DNA from: Carboxydothermus islandicus | GTDB taxonomy: Bacteria > Bacillota > Z-2901 > Carboxydothermales > Carboxydothermaceae | Direction: 5' to 3' | Length of the DNA: 64,000 bases | NCBI RefSeq assembly: GCF_001950325.1 | Contig: NZ_BDJL01000001.1 | Location: 107,943 to 171,942 of the forward strand | Shown: positions 38,802 to 48,311 of the stretch, piece by piece | Layout: every line of letters begins with the position of its first letter | Numbering within the stretch: the first letter of the stretch is position 1 | Program-made: the position numbers and the translations under genes | The notes under the pieces: generated by a model | Seen by the model: the letters and a program-made list of their open reading frames with translations, nothing else | Told to the model about the DNA's origin: nothing | Database searches by the model: none

Positions 38802-39527
38802 ATGGCATTAAATAGTTCAATTGAGTGGACGGAAGCTTCATGGAATCCTGTAACTGGTTGTACTAAAATCTCGGCGGGTTGCCAAAACTGTTATGCCGAG
38901 CGATTAGCTTGTAGGCTCAAAATTATAGGGATTCCAAGATATAGAAATGGGTTTAAAGTTACGGTGCATGAAGATGTTTTAGATTATCCCTTAAAATGGA
39001 AAAAACCGCGGATGATTTTTGTAAATTCAATGTCGGATTTGTTTCACGAAGAAGTGCCTGAAGAATTTATCATCCGGGTGTTTAACGTGATGAATCTTGC
39101 AACTCATCACACATTTCAAGTTTTAACGAAGAGGCCGGAAAGAGCTTTAAAAATTGCAGGTAGGCTTAAATGGACGGAAAATATTTGGTTTGGGGTAACG
39201 GTGGAAAATTTTCAAGCCAAAGACCGAATAAAAATATTACAAGAAATTCCTGCAAAGATACGATTTTTGTCCTGTGAACCATTACTTGAACCCTTATATG
39301 AATTAAATTTATCCGGCATTCATTGGGTAATTGTGGGAGGAGAATCAGGACCCGGGGCCAGACCAATTGAAGCTGACTGGGTTAGAGATATTTTGAGACA
39401 ATGTCAAAAACAAAATGTACCCTTCTTTTTTAAACAGTGGGGCGGAAAACACAAGAGAAAAAACGGCAGGTTGTTGGACGGGAAAATATGGAGTCAATAC
39501 CCTGAGCTATCAATGGTATCCGTATAA
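38802..39527 (+). CDS. Three-Cys-motif (DUF5131, phage Gp37/Gp68) protein
   Basis: This 241-residue protein has [18 protein letters not shown] and a cluster Cys20, Cys27 and Cys30 (C-x6-C-x2-C) resembling a radical-SAM iron-sulphur site. Family motifs [27 protein letters not shown] and [10 protein letters not shown] follow, ending in FFFKQWGG. These proteins occur in phages and mobile islands with TcmP; the chemistry is unproven. ATG 38802 follows GTGAGAGG. Its last 25 codons, terminator and downstream repeat are duplicated at 36473-36690. Confidence 0.85.
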   Translation: MALNSSIEWTEASWNPVTGCTKISAGCQNCYAERLACRLKIIGIPRYRNGFKVTVHEDVLDYPLKWKKPRMIFVNSMSDLFHEEVPEEFIIRVFNVMNLATHHTFQVLTKRPERALKIAGRLKWTENIWFGVTVENFQAKDRIKILQEIPAKIRFLSCEPLLEPLYELNLSGIHWVIVGGESGPGARPIEADWVRDILRQCQKQNVPFFFKQWGGKHKRKNGRLLDGKIWSQYPELSMVSV

Positions 39528-39532
39528 AGACC

Positions 39533-39565
39533 CCCCTTGGTTTTTCGTTAAAAACCAAGGGGTTT
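39533..39565 (+). terminator. Terminator of the TcmP/three-Cys pair
   Basis: CCCCTTGGTTTTT (39533-39545) pairs with AAAAACCAAGGGG (39550-39562), followed by TTT. The stem is perfect. Confidence 0.9.
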
Positions 39566-39632
39566 AATGTTTTTTGCGCTAGACTTTCGAATTTTTTGCC
39601 GTTACCCTTTGATAGTCTTATAGAAAATAATC
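39563..39632. repeat. Dispersed non-coding repeat B, copy 3
   Basis: It reads GCGCTAGACTTTCGAATTTT, then TTGCCGTTACCCTTTGATAG, then TCTTATAGAAAAT. It is the shortest copy and lies between the three-Cys gene and the Xre-ImmA gene. Confidence 0.75.
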
Positions 39633-39707
39633 ATAAAAGTTATTAAGCAAGTTTACAAAAACTAATATTTTATGTTAAAATGTAAACCACAAGGAGGTGA
39701 GTTTAAA

Positions 39708-40748
39708 ATGAAAAAACAAGAAACTAAATCAGCTATTGGTGAGCGAATAAAGCGTGCCCGTCAAGCTAAAGGTTTCAGCTTGCGAACTTTAGCCAACCTT
39801 GTTGGGTTAAGCCACCAAGCGATTCATAAATACGAAAATAATCAAGATATACCTAGTTCCGATGTTTTACTCAAACTTTCTAATGCTTTAGAAGTTCCCT
39901 GGGAATATTTCTTTCGTCCTATCCAAGTAGGAAAGCTCAAACCAGCTTATCGGAGGCAAAAACGTCTTACAGTCAAGAATGAGAGGATGATTTTGTTTCA
40001 GATAGAGGAATGGCTGGAAAGGTATCTAGAATTAGAGGAGCTATTTCCTCAAGAAAAATTTCGTCATAAACTACCGGAGATTCCAGCTCGAACGCCGGAA
40101 GAAGCAGAACAGGCAGCGGAAAAATTACGACAAATTTGGAATTTGGGTCTTGATCCAATAGAGAATCTTGTAGAAACTTTAGAAGACAAGGGAGTAAAAG
40201 TAGGCCTTGTAGATGGAGCGAAAGGATTTGATGCAGCAGCTTTTTGCATGGAGGATGGCACACCGGTCATTGCCGTAGCGAAATCAGTTCCTGGTGACCG
40301 ACAGCGATTTAGTATAGCCCATGAATTAGGCCATTTAGTAATGGGACTTTGGTCCGATTCTTCTGAAACAGAAAAGTTAGCTAATCGATTTGCAGGAGCT
40401 TTCCTCGCCCCTGCCTCAGCAGTAAGGGCGGAGCTGGGTGATAAACGGCGATTCCTCAGTCTTGAAGAACTTAGTATTTTAAAGAAAAAATATTGCCTGA
40501 GTATGCAAGCATGGATATATCGGGCAAGGGATTTAGGTATAATCTCTGAAACAAAAACCCAACAACTTTACGCGATTTTCCGCAAAAAGGGATATCACTT
40601 ACAAGAACCGGTTATTATTCCCCCAGAAAAACCCAGTAGGTTTGAACGTTTAGTCTATCGGGCATTGGCAGAAGAGTTAATTTCGGATACTAAAGCAAAA
40701 GAATTATTAGCCATTTCAGAATTTTTGGCTGGAGGAAAAAAAGAATAG
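39708..40748 (+). CDS. Xre-type HTH plus ImmA/IrrE metallopeptidase
   Basis: This 346-residue fusion has an N-terminal Xre helix-turn-helix (about residues 9-64, with GFSLRTLANLVGLSHQAIHK) and a C-terminal ImmA/IrrE zinc protease with HELGH at residues 205-209 and NRFAGAFLAP downstream. Such COG2856 proteins act as antitoxins or as proteases that cleave repressors. ATG 39708 follows AAGGAGGTGAG; an ATG at 39672 is upstream of that site. The gene is directly followed by a broken PIN toxin, so it was probably the antitoxin of that pair. Part of its 3' half is duplicated at 44619-44713. Confidence 0.88.
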   Translation: MKKQETKSAIGERIKRARQAKGFSLRTLANLVGLSHQAIHKYENNQDIPSSDVLLKLSNALEVPWEYFFRPIQVGKLKPAYRRQKRLTVKNERMILFQIEEWLERYLELEELFPQEKFRHKLPEIPARTPEEAEQAAEKLRQIWNLGLDPIENLVETLEDKGVKVGLVDGAKGFDAAAFCMEDGTPVIAVAKSVPGDRQRFSIAHELGHLVMGLWSDSSETEKLANRFAGAFLAPASAVRAELGDKRRFLSLEELSILKKKYCLSMQAWIYRARDLGIISETKTQQLYAIFRKKGYHLQEPVIIPPEKPSRFERLVYRALAEELISDTKAKELLAISEFLAGGKKE

Positions 40749-40974
40749 ATGTCATCTAACATTATTTTGGTTACAGATGCCAATATATGGATAGTCCGGA
40801 AAAGCTGCTACAACTGAAAAAATAGAAGTATATGGCACAATCTGGCTTTTAGAAAGACTTATAGAAGGGGGTATACTCTCAAAACAAGAAGTAAGAAGTG
40901 CTGGGAAAAGGATGCAGGAAAAAAAGAGAAGATTACCCTGGGAAGAATTTTGGCAACGATTTCATGATAAGTAA
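40749..40974 (+). pseudogene. PIN-domain toxin, internally deleted
   Basis: ATG 40749 directly follows the upstream TAG. The first frame reads MSSNIILVTDANIWIV (with the first PIN Asp) and stops at 40815-40817. The end of a PIN toxin then follows in another frame, KIEVYGTIWLLERLIEGGIL to FWQRFHDK, up to TAA 40972-40974. The middle of about 60 residues, with other catalytic acids, is gone. The toxin is therefore inactive while its Xre-ImmA partner is intact. The region 40975-41169 has no clear gene. Confidence 0.75.
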
Positions 40975-41169
40975 ATATTATTACCACGGGAACAGTTCTT
41001 GTTTCTATTAAGCCGGAAGTTGTTTTTGAAGCATCCAAAGCGCACGAAGAGGAGCAAAGCAAGCAGTATAATCAGTAGTTCATAATACCACATCCTCAAG
41101 CTGCCGGTATCCTTTTCTAATTTATATAAAATATCTTTGGCATTGGCTTAGCTGCTTTCTTTAAAATGT

Positions 41170-41283
41170 ATGGCCCCAGCAGTTAAAGTTCCGGTTGACC
41201 TTTTAATTTATAGTAATGATGAATTTTTAAAGCGTTCGCAAATTAAGTCAACCTTAGAGTATAAAATTGCCCGGGAAGGTGTC
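41170..41283 (+). pseudogene. Second copy of the MNT C-terminal scrap
   Basis: This reads KVPVDLLIYSNDEFLKRSQI and onward to KIAREG, near-identical to 36143-36274, then diverges. It is open in the same frame as the protease that starts at 41374, but has no role there. The pair of scraps points to a duplicated or twice-decayed MNT/HEPN locus. Confidence 0.7.
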
Positions 41284-41373
41284 CTTGGGCTTTTTTGTTT
41301 AAAAGGTGCAGGAATTTTTCTAACTTTAGAGAATAAAAAAGATAAAGATAGCTCGACGAAAGAGAGGGTAAAA

Positions 41374-42786
41374 ATGAAATCCCTGGGAAAATTTATCGTT
41401 GTTTTTTTATTAAGTCTGGTTCTTTTTAATCATCCAGTTTTGGCTAAAACAGTAAACTATCCACCCCAAATACTAACTATTTCCGCCAGCAAAACGGTAG
41501 TTACTTCGGGCGAGACCGTTATCTTATCGGCTAAAGCCTACGATAAAAATAAGGATAAAATTTATTATGAATGGACGGCTACTGGTAGCAGCTCTGATAA
41601 AGGCAGGTTCAGCAGTACCAGGGCGGCAAAAGTTACCTGGATAGCCCCTAAGGTTACCGGTGATACATATTTCACAATTAAGCTAAAAGTTTACGACAGC
41701 AAAAAAGCTGCAGCCTATAAATCCATAAAAATCCAGGTTAAGCCTAAAACTTTAACCCAGCTTTTTAAAGAATTAAAGGATAGTACTGTTTTGGTCACTA
41801 CCGGTTCAGGCCTGGGAAGCGGCTTTATTATTTCTTCAGACGGACGGATTTTAACCTGCTATCATGTTATTAAAGGAGAAAAGCAAGCATTTGTTACTTT
41901 AGCCAATGGAACAAAATACGAAGTTGTCAGTTTGGAAAGATATGATCCGGAAAATGACTGGGCCATAATTAAAATCAATGCCCGAAATTTAAAACCGGTG
42001 GCGTTAACCACCAAACTTCCGGAGGTGGGGGAACAAGTCTTTACCATTGGTAATCCCCAGGGTTTAAGCTGGAGTATGGCAAGCGGCATAGTTAGCAGCA
42101 ATAATCGGGTAATAGACGGCAAACCTTACCTGCAAATCACTGCTCCTGTTAACCCGGGCAATAGCGGCGGGCCACTTTTCAATATGAAAGGCGAAGTAAT
42201 AGGCATAATCAACATGAAGCTTATTGGAAGCGAAGGACTTAATTTTGCTATTCCCTATAATACGGTTGTGAAGAATATGAATACCGCTTTTGTGGTCAAT
42301 GCTCCGTTAGCGGAAGTCTTTAGTGATGAAGCCTACCAAACTGGTATAAATGAGCTGGTAAAAACTTTAAATGAAGGGAATTACGATTATTTAAATCCTT
42401 TAATAATTGGTTCGATAAATCTTGGACGGGTTAGGTATGAAAACGGTACCTGGGCAGAAGATAATACTGGCGTAGTTCATTATGGAATTGACGTTATTGT
42501 TAATTACCGGCAATTTTTAGCAATTTATCAAAATCATCTCGAAAGTCCTGATTTTAACAATGATATGAGCGATTTTGCAAGAACAATAACCGAAAAGTTT
42601 TCCAATTATCTTGGAACACCAACCTTTGATGTTTGGTTCAGGGTGTATGAGGACCTTGACCAAATGCCTGCCGAGAATTTGGTACCGGCAAAATATATAA
42701 CTCCCAATAATGGCAAATATACTGTTGACTGGTATTTTTACGGGGCGAGAAGCAGTTTTAACGATTTTAGTGAAAAATGGTATTGA
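41374..42786 (+). CDS. Secreted HtrA-like trypsin-family serine protease
   Basis: This 470-residue protein has a signal peptide (KSLGKFIVVFLLSLVLFN, cleavage near LAK), a PKD/Ig-like domain (about residues 28-125), and a trypsin-like protease domain with His164 (LTCYHVIKG), Asp195 (ENDWAIIK) and Ser264 (NPGNSGGPL), the complete DegP/HtrA triad. A C-terminal region of about 170 residues after the protease is not a clear PDZ domain. It likely cuts misfolded or surface proteins outside the membrane. I chose ATG 41374 after GAGAGGGT because the in-frame upstream sequence is an MNT scrap. A terminator follows at 42896-42936. Confidence 0.85.
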   Translation: MKSLGKFIVVFLLSLVLFNHPVLAKTVNYPPQILTISASKTVVTSGETVILSAKAYDKNKDKIYYEWTATGSSSDKGRFSSTRAAKVTWIAPKVTGDTYFTIKLKVYDSKKAAAYKSIKIQVKPKTLTQLFKELKDSTVLVTTGSGLGSGFIISSDGRILTCYHVIKGEKQAFVTLANGTKYEVVSLERYDPENDWAIIKINARNLKPVALTTKLPEVGEQVFTIGNPQGLSWSMASGIVSSNNRVIDGKPYLQITAPVNPGNSGGPLFNMKGEVIGIINMKLIGSEGLNFAIPYNTVVKNMNTAFVVNAPLAEVFSDEAYQTGINELVKTLNEGNYDYLNPLIIGSINLGRVRYENGTWAEDNTGVVHYGIDVIVNYRQFLAIYQNHLESPDFNNDMSDFARTITEKFSNYLGTPTFDVWFRVYEDLDQMPAENLVPAKYITPNNGKYTVDWYFYGARSSFNDFSEKWY

Positions 42787-42895
42787 GATTAATAACCAGG
42801 AAAATTCCCCGGCTGCAAAGCTTTTTGGCAGGTATGAAGTAGATCTAATAATGTATAAAGTAAAACAATGAAATAACTATCTGGTTTATATAGCC

Positions 42896-42936
42896 AAAAG
42901 TGCCGCTTAAATTATTGGTTTAGTGGCACTTTTTTG
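42896..42936 (+). terminator. Terminator after the secreted protease
   Basis: AAAAGTGCC (42897-42904 region) pairs with GGCACTTTT, with extra pairing inside the loop, and a run of six Ts follows. The remaining gap to 43130 holds no gene. Confidence 0.8.
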
Positions 42937-43130
42937 CTTGGCTTCAAAATTTTCCGGATTCCGGAGCCTCTTTTCTCTTTTAAATTCAAAATGGTTATTA
43001 TTGAACCCTGCTTACCATTTTAAAAAAGTAGGTGTACTTAATAAAAATATAGAAAAAATTATAAGTATACTTTAGATTTTATTTGAAAAAATATAAAATA
43101 TAGATTATAATTTTTAAAAAGGAGGTGAAG

Positions 43131-44600
43131 ATGTTGTCAATTGCGACTCCTGAAAATATCCTTAAAATCCTTTATTCCTACAATCCCTGGTGGCGAAATA
43201 ATAATCTACCTCGAGAGTTTATTAAACCAATAAAAAGGTTTGCCTATTATGAAGCATTGGAACAGCTTTTACATCCCGATTTGAGGAGATTTGTGATTTT
43301 ATCGGGAGCAAGACGTGTTGGCAAAACAACAATCCTTTATCAAATGATAGAAACCTTATTACAAAAAGGGATAGATACTAAAAAAATAATTTACATTTCC
43401 TTTGATCATCCATTATTAAAATTTTGTAACATGAATGAAATTATTGAAATATATGAAACCAATATTTCACCAAGTGAAGAAACATATTTGTTTCTGGATG
43501 AGATTCAATACACGGGGGATTGGGACAAGTGGCTTAAAGTATTTTATGATACTAAGCCTGCTTGGCGGGTTGTCGCGACCGGTTCGGCCAGCCCGGTCTT
43601 GGTGCAAGGTGCGACTGAAAGCGGAGTTGGACGTTGGAGTGTTATTCAGGTACCTACTTTATCTTTTTATGAATATTGCCAAATAACTAATGTGGAAGAA
43701 ATTCCCCAATTGGATTCAGAAATTACACCTTTAGTTTTACAGAAACTTAAAGCCTATGAACTTCATGACCTTATGTATCGTCTTGCTCCTTTACAAAAAC
43801 ATTTTCATCGCTATTTAATAGTTGGTGGTTTTCCTGAACTTGCTTTGAGTAAAGATGACTATTACGCGCAAAGAATTCTACGAGAAGATGTAGTTGATAA
43901 AGTATTAAAACGGGATATACCATCACTGTTTAATATTAGGAATGCGGTAGTTTTAGAAAAGGTTTTTCTTTACTTATGTTTTAATTCTTCCAATATAATT
44001 AACATAGCTACCATAAGTAAAGAGTTGGATAACACTCCCGCAGTGACCATTTCTAATTACCTTCACTACCTTGAAAGGGCAAACTTAATTTATCTAAGTT
44101 ACCCGGTAAGTCTGGATGGTAAAAAAATTCTAAAAGCCAGACCAAAGATATATATTGCTGACCCTGCAATTAGAAATGCTGTTCTAATGTTAGATAACGT
44201 ATTAACTGATCCAAAAGAATTGGGCATAATGGTTGAAACTGCCATTTATAAGCATTTGGCAGCATTTTATTATCGCTTAAATATTAAAGTTGGTTATTAC
44301 CGGCAAACTGGAGGTAAAGAAAAAGAAATTGATGTAGTTGTTGACCATCCTCAGGGTAAGATTCTTGTGGAAGTAAAATATCGTGAAAATGCTTCAATTA
44401 AAGAAGATGATGCCATTGTATCTAAGTCTCTTGCAAATGAAAATGTAATTGCTTCTTTTATTATTACCAAAAAATCTGAAGATTATGGGTTAATGCCTTT
44501 TGCTGATAAAGTACCAATAATGCGTATACCTGCCTTTGCTTTTTTATACCTTTTGGGGCACACGGAGAAAAATCAAATTTTGAGGATAAACGGTGTGTAG
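43131..44600 (+). CDS. AAA ATPase with DUF4143 domain
   Basis: This 489-residue protein has an AAA_14 ATPase part with Walker A GARRVGKT (about residues 59-66), Walker B YLFLDEIQY and the sensor VATGSASPV. A DUF4143 C-terminal part, with ILVEVKYREN, resembles a PD-(D/E)xK nuclease core. These proteins are widespread in bacteria and archaea, often in variable regions; the function is unknown, and defence or DNA repair are suggestions. ATG 43131 follows GGAGGTGAAG. A fragment duplicated from the Xre-ImmA gene lies just past the stop. Confidence 0.85.
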   Translation: MLSIATPENILKILYSYNPWWRNNNLPREFIKPIKRFAYYEALEQLLHPDLRRFVILSGARRVGKTTILYQMIETLLQKGIDTKKIIYISFDHPLLKFCNMNEIIEIYETNISPSEETYLFLDEIQYTGDWDKWLKVFYDTKPAWRVVATGSASPVLVQGATESGVGRWSVIQVPTLSFYEYCQITNVEEIPQLDSEITPLVLQKLKAYELHDLMYRLAPLQKHFHRYLIVGGFPELALSKDDYYAQRILREDVVDKVLKRDIPSLFNIRNAVVLEKVFLYLCFNSSNIINIATISKELDNTPAVTISNYLHYLERANLIYLSYPVSLDGKKILKARPKIYIADPAIRNAVLMLDNVLTDPKELGIMVETAIYKHLAAFYYRLNIKVGYYRQTGGKEKEIDVVVDHPQGKILVEVKYRENASIKEDDAIVSKSLANENVIASFIITKKSEDYGLMPFADKVPIMRIPAFAFLYLLGHTEKNQILRINGV

Positions 44601-44618
44601 GTACAATTTGTTTATCAA

Positions 44619-44713
44619 ACAAAAACCTAACAACTTTACGCTATTTTCCGCAAAAAAGGATATCACTTACAAAGAACCGGTTATTATTCCCCCAGAAAAA
44701 CCCAGTAGGTTTG
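44619..44713. repeat. Duplicated fragment of the Xre-ImmA gene
   Basis: This stretch of about 95 bases is nearly identical to 40551-40644 (for example CTTACAAAGAACCGGTTATT against CTTACAAGAACCGGTTATT), with a one-base insertion that breaks the frame. It has no start or terminator and is a leftover of recombination between two parts of this accessory region. Confidence 0.85.
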
Positions 44714-44726
44714 TTCACAAGCTGGT

Positions 44727-45131
44727 CTATTTCCAATTTGCTCGCTTTATGGCAAAGAGCTGTTCCTCGTGATTGATTAGTTTAAACATAGCAAAATCAA
44801 GTTTTTCGGTGTGCTCCCGAAGGGTGGTCTTGATTTCAGCGATATCTTTTTCCATAGTAGTAATTTTACTTTTCATTTCACTCATTTCATTTTTCATTTC
44901 ATTTATTTCATTTTTCATTCCGCTTATTTCATTTTTCATTTCATTCATTTCTTTTTTTATTTCATTTATTTCTTTTTTCATTTCATTCATTTCATTTCTC
45001 AATTCATTTACATCGCTTCGCAGCTCTTCGACAGTGCCATTAGTACGGCCGACCATATGAATAAGTTCGGCTAACATTGATGACATTTGATTTATCTGGA
45101 TTTTAATTTCATCCAGACGGTCGTCGGGCAT
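44727..45131 (-). CDS. Coiled-coil protein, longer paralogue
   Basis: This 134-residue protein is almost entirely coiled coil. Its middle has about nine tandem 7-residue units of the type NEMKKEI or NEMKNEI, encoded by 21-base DNA repeats. The ends are conserved with the shorter paralogue at 48349-48669: ELIHMVGR with a VEELRSDVNELR segment at the front and HTEKLDFAMFKLINHEEQLF at the back. It has no enzyme motif or signal peptide. The two flank the chemotaxis receptor and the HD-GYP gene. A scaffold or structural role is a guess. Confidence 0.65.
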   Translation of the reverse strand: MPDDRLDEIKIQINQMSSMLAELIHMVGRTNGTVEELRSDVNELRNEMNEMKKEINEIKKEMNEMKNEISGMKNEINEMKNEMSEMKSKITTMEKDIAEIKTTLREHTEKLDFAMFKLINHEEQLFAIKRANWK

Positions 45132-45298
45132 CTTTCATCGCACCTTTATGCTTTTGGTATAATCCTACCATAATTTCTTAACAATTTAAAGCGGATTTAA
45201 GGTGGCAGAGCTGTGAAGGTGTATAAAATTATGGTCTTTGCTAATAGGATGGGTAATACGATATTAATTTTTTAATAAAAACGAAAATTTTAAAAAGT

Positions 45299-45345
45299 AT
45301 TGCAGGAAAAGTTTAATTTTTGTCGAAAAACTTTAAATAGAAAAG
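45299..45345 (+). promoter_or_regulatory. Bipartite GCAGGA...TCGAA motif
   Basis: GCAGGA and TCGAA lie 15 bases apart here, about 110 bases before the chemotaxis receptor. Similar pairs lie at about 46719-46745 (14 bases apart, upstream of HD-GYP) and 61860-61886 (GCAGGT, 15 apart, upstream of the amidase). It may be a shared regulator site. Confidence 0.4.
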
Positions 45346-45438
45346 TATTTTTTTTTCAATTTATTTTGTGAAAATATTCCTTTATTTTGCCAATTTAAGA
45401 GAATGAGAATACTTTAAGACTTAAAGGAGGCATAAAAG

Positions 45439-46680
45439 TTGACGGCGATTACGAACAATCGTGATATCTACCTGTCTTTAAAGACAAAATATTTTATCGC
45501 CTTTGGCAGTATTTTTGCCATCATCTTCGTGGGTATAGCTTTCGGGTATGTTATCTTTTTTGGACTGGTAAATGCCGTTAACCAGTTTGGTAGCCACGGA
45601 AACCTTGCAGTTTTGCACGATGCGGCCAAAAAAGCAACCCACAACGTACTTCTGCTTATGGTTGCCATGTTTATTCCGATGCTGGGAGCTTCAATCTTTT
45701 TTAGCCGGCAAATTATCAAGGACTTGTTTGAACCTGTTAAACGGCTAACCAAATACTGTGATGTAATCAGTTCAGGGGATTTAACCGCGGACGCTTTTCA
45801 AAGAAAAGCTACGTTTGGCAGGGATGAACTGGACGATTTAGTTAAGGCTTACAACACCATGATTAGCAGAAATAAAAGCATATTATCGTTAATGCAGCAG
45901 GAAACCCAGAAACTTAACAGCAGTATGGAAGGCATACTGGGGGCGGTGGAACAAATCAATACCGGCGTAATCCGGGAAGCGGAACTGGTTAACAACGTAA
46001 CCAGCATTGCCGAACAGTTGAAAGAAACCGCCGAGAATCTGGCGGTATTAGTCAATCAGGCACTTAAAGAAACAGGCTATATTCAGGAAAAATCCGAAGA
46101 GGGGCGACAAACCAGTGAGGAAACCGTTAAGAGGATCGAAGAACTCATAGCCAAGGTGAATAAAGCGGCTCAAACCAGCAACGCTTTAATGGAAGTGGCC
46201 GAATTCATTACCGAAATAGCCGAACAAACCAACCTGTTATCGCTAAATGCTGCCATTGAAGCGGCGAGAGCCGGTGAAGCCGGCAGGGGGTTTGCGGTGG
46301 TGGCGCAGGAAGTCAAGAAACTGGCCGACAGCACAAGAAACAAGGCAAATGAGATAAAAGAGGAACTTTTAAACGTACACCGGCAGTTGCAGGAAGTTGG
46401 CAAAGACGCCAGCAAGGCCGGGGAAGTGGTCAGGCAAACTGCCGAAAACTACCGGGAATTTTCGGAAAAAGCCAAAGATTTAAGGCATGGAGCGGAAATA
46501 ATCAACGAAAGAACCGGGCAAATGCAAAATATGGCTACCCATTTAGCGAACACAGCGGTGGAAACGTCTTCATTCGTTGAGGAAACCACCGCTATGGTGG
46601 AAGAAGTGGGAGCGAATATAACGGAGTTGGGCAGGGTAGTAGAGGAACTAAATCAGGAAATAGGGAAATACAAGTTATAG
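45439..46680 (+). CDS. Methyl-accepting chemotaxis protein
   Basis: This 413-residue receptor has two transmembrane helices (about residues 12-38 and 72-92) separated by only about 35 residues, then a HAMP linker ([20 protein letters not shown]) and a full signalling domain with the [20 protein letters not shown] and [15 protein letters not shown] hairpin that binds CheA and CheW. The short extracellular loop cannot hold a normal ligand domain, so it may sense membrane state, redox or another protein. The start is TTG 45439 behind AAAGGAGGC. It stands alone without che genes nearby. Confidence 0.9.
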   Translation: MTAITNNRDIYLSLKTKYFIAFGSIFAIIFVGIAFGYVIFFGLVNAVNQFGSHGNLAVLHDAAKKATHNVLLLMVAMFIPMLGASIFFSRQIIKDLFEPVKRLTKYCDVISSGDLTADAFQRKATFGRDELDDLVKAYNTMISRNKSILSLMQQETQKLNSSMEGILGAVEQINTGVIREAELVNNVTSIAEQLKETAENLAVLVNQALKETGYIQEKSEEGRQTSEETVKRIEELIAKVNKAAQTSNALMEVAEFITEIAEQTNLLSLNAAIEAARAGEAGRGFAVVAQEVKKLADSTRNKANEIKEELLNVHRQLQEVGKDASKAGEVVRQTAENYREFSEKAKDLRHGAEIINERTGQMQNMATHLANTAVETSSFVEETTAMVEEVGANITELGRVVEELNQEIGKYKL

Positions 46681-46777
46681 AATGAGGGGAAAATTTTATT
46701 TTTGAAAATAGTTCTTATTAGCAGGAAGAGATAAAAAGTGTCGAAATAACATTTAAACGAGGGTTTAGGTGAAAATC

Positions 46778-48292
46778 ATGGAAAAGGAAATTCTTTATCA
46801 ACTGGCGGTACCGTTTTTTTCTGAGCTTTTAAAGGATGAAAATTTTGAAAAACAGTTGCTGTTGCGCTTTGAACAAAAACTTAAAGCTACTTTTGGAGAA
46901 TTTTTTTTTGAGGAAACTCTAAAAAAATTAGTTATTTTTTTAAAAGGCATTAAAGAGCAAAATAATCTTAAAGCTTTACAGGAGATTATTAGTATACATA
47001 TTCAGAGAAATGCGAATATATTTATATTTTTAAACGAATTGGACCTTTTTTCTGAAACCATAATTGAATTTGTTTTTTCTAATTATTCCCGGGAAAAAGT
47101 AAATAAAATATTGCCGGCGGTTTTTTATTTAAAACGGTTGATTGAGGAGTTAATTTATGAACCGGTAGAAAAGGAACCCAAAGAAATTATCAATGCTGAA
47201 TTATTAACCAATTCCCGGGAGGTAATCGAAGAAAGCCTGAAAGAAATTTACCGCTGGCTTGAGCCGCTTTTTGTAGCTTTAGTAGTTCCCAATACCCTGG
47301 GAGTTTTTAAAGTAATTGCGGGCGTTGGGGAAAAAATTGAAGAGTTTGCCCGTCTGTCGCTGCCCAAAACTTCCTATTCTTTTGCCGGAAGATTACCTAT
47401 CCCCACCTGTTACCGGGAAGAGAAGATAAGAATCTTGCCCTTTAAAGACCCAGGCATCCTGGGGCCGTTTGTGGAGATCTGGAATAAATGCGGTATAGAG
47501 AGTGCGGTTTTGTATCCGGTGATATTTACTAGCTATAAAATAGGGGTTCTGGTGGTAACTTTTCCGACTTCTTTAAAATTTCCCGAGGATTTTTATTACC
47601 GTGCAGCTAAATTTGCGGAAAATTTGGCGAAGAAAATTATCGCGGCTTATAAAAAAAACCAGGAAACGGAATTTTACTGTTTGCTAAAAAGTGCGCAGGA
47701 AAAGTCGCTTAAAGTGGTGGTTAGTTTATTGGAGAAAAAAGACCATTATACCGCTTTTCATTCCCAGCTGGTTACCAGGTATGCGGTTTACCTGGGAGAA
47801 AAACTGGGGGTAGATAAGGAAGGGATTGAGTATTTACGAACCGGCGGAATATTTCACGATGTGGGCAAGGTTGGCATTCGGGATATGATCCTGCTTAAGC
47901 CGGGAAGCTTAACCGGGGAAGAATGGCTGGTGATGCGTTTACACCCGGAGTACGGGTACCAGGTAGTGAAGGAGATGGATGTGGCGATGGAGGTGCGGGA
48001 AATTGTCCGTTACCACCATGAGCGCTACGATGGCTAAGGATATCCTCATGGCTTAAAAGGGGAGGAGATTCCTTTTTTAGCCAGGATTTGTTCGGTGGCG
48101 GATAGCCTGGAGGCAATTACGTCCGACCGGATTTACCGGAAAGGGCGGGATTTTTCCTTTGCTTTAGAAGAAATAAGGAGAAATAGTAAGACCCAGTTTG
48201 ACCCGGAAGTAGTTGCGGTCTTAAAAAGTGGAGTAGAAAAGGAGCTTGCCGAAATTAAAGAACAAACTTTAAAAGAAATTGGCGAAACCTAA
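46778..48292 (+). pseudogene. HD-GYP phosphodiesterase gene with in-frame TAA
   Basis: The frame of 505 codons encodes an N-terminal helical region, a GAF-like middle (about residues 150-300) and an HD-GYP domain with His360 and Asp361 (GGIFHDVGKVGIRD) and HHERYDG. The next codon is TAA (48035-48037, codon 420), exactly where HD-GYP proteins have the Lys of DGKGYP. The frame then continues GYPHGLKGEEIPFLARICSV through to ADSLEAITSD and a natural end at 48292. One base change (AAA to TAA) explains the stop. HD-GYP enzymes degrade cyclic di-GMP. The truncated protein would lack the GYP motif. Start ATG 46778 follows AGGTGA; GTG 46769 is an alternative. Confidence 0.85.
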
Positions 48293-48311
48293 GAAGTCTT
48301 TAGCTAAAATG

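Noticed and set aside
41170..41373. Longer N-terminus for the secreted protease
   Set aside because: The extra 68 codons are a nucleotidyltransferase scrap and linker, and the signal peptide starts at 41374.
44811..45074. CRISPR-like regular 21-base repeats
   Set aside because: The repeats are contiguous without spacers and encode heptads of a coiled-coil protein on the minus strand.
48035..48037. Stop-codon recoding as the main explanation for the HD-GYP gene
   Set aside because: TAA has no known dedicated recoding in such bacteria and no stimulatory structure is obvious. A point mutation or read error is simpler.
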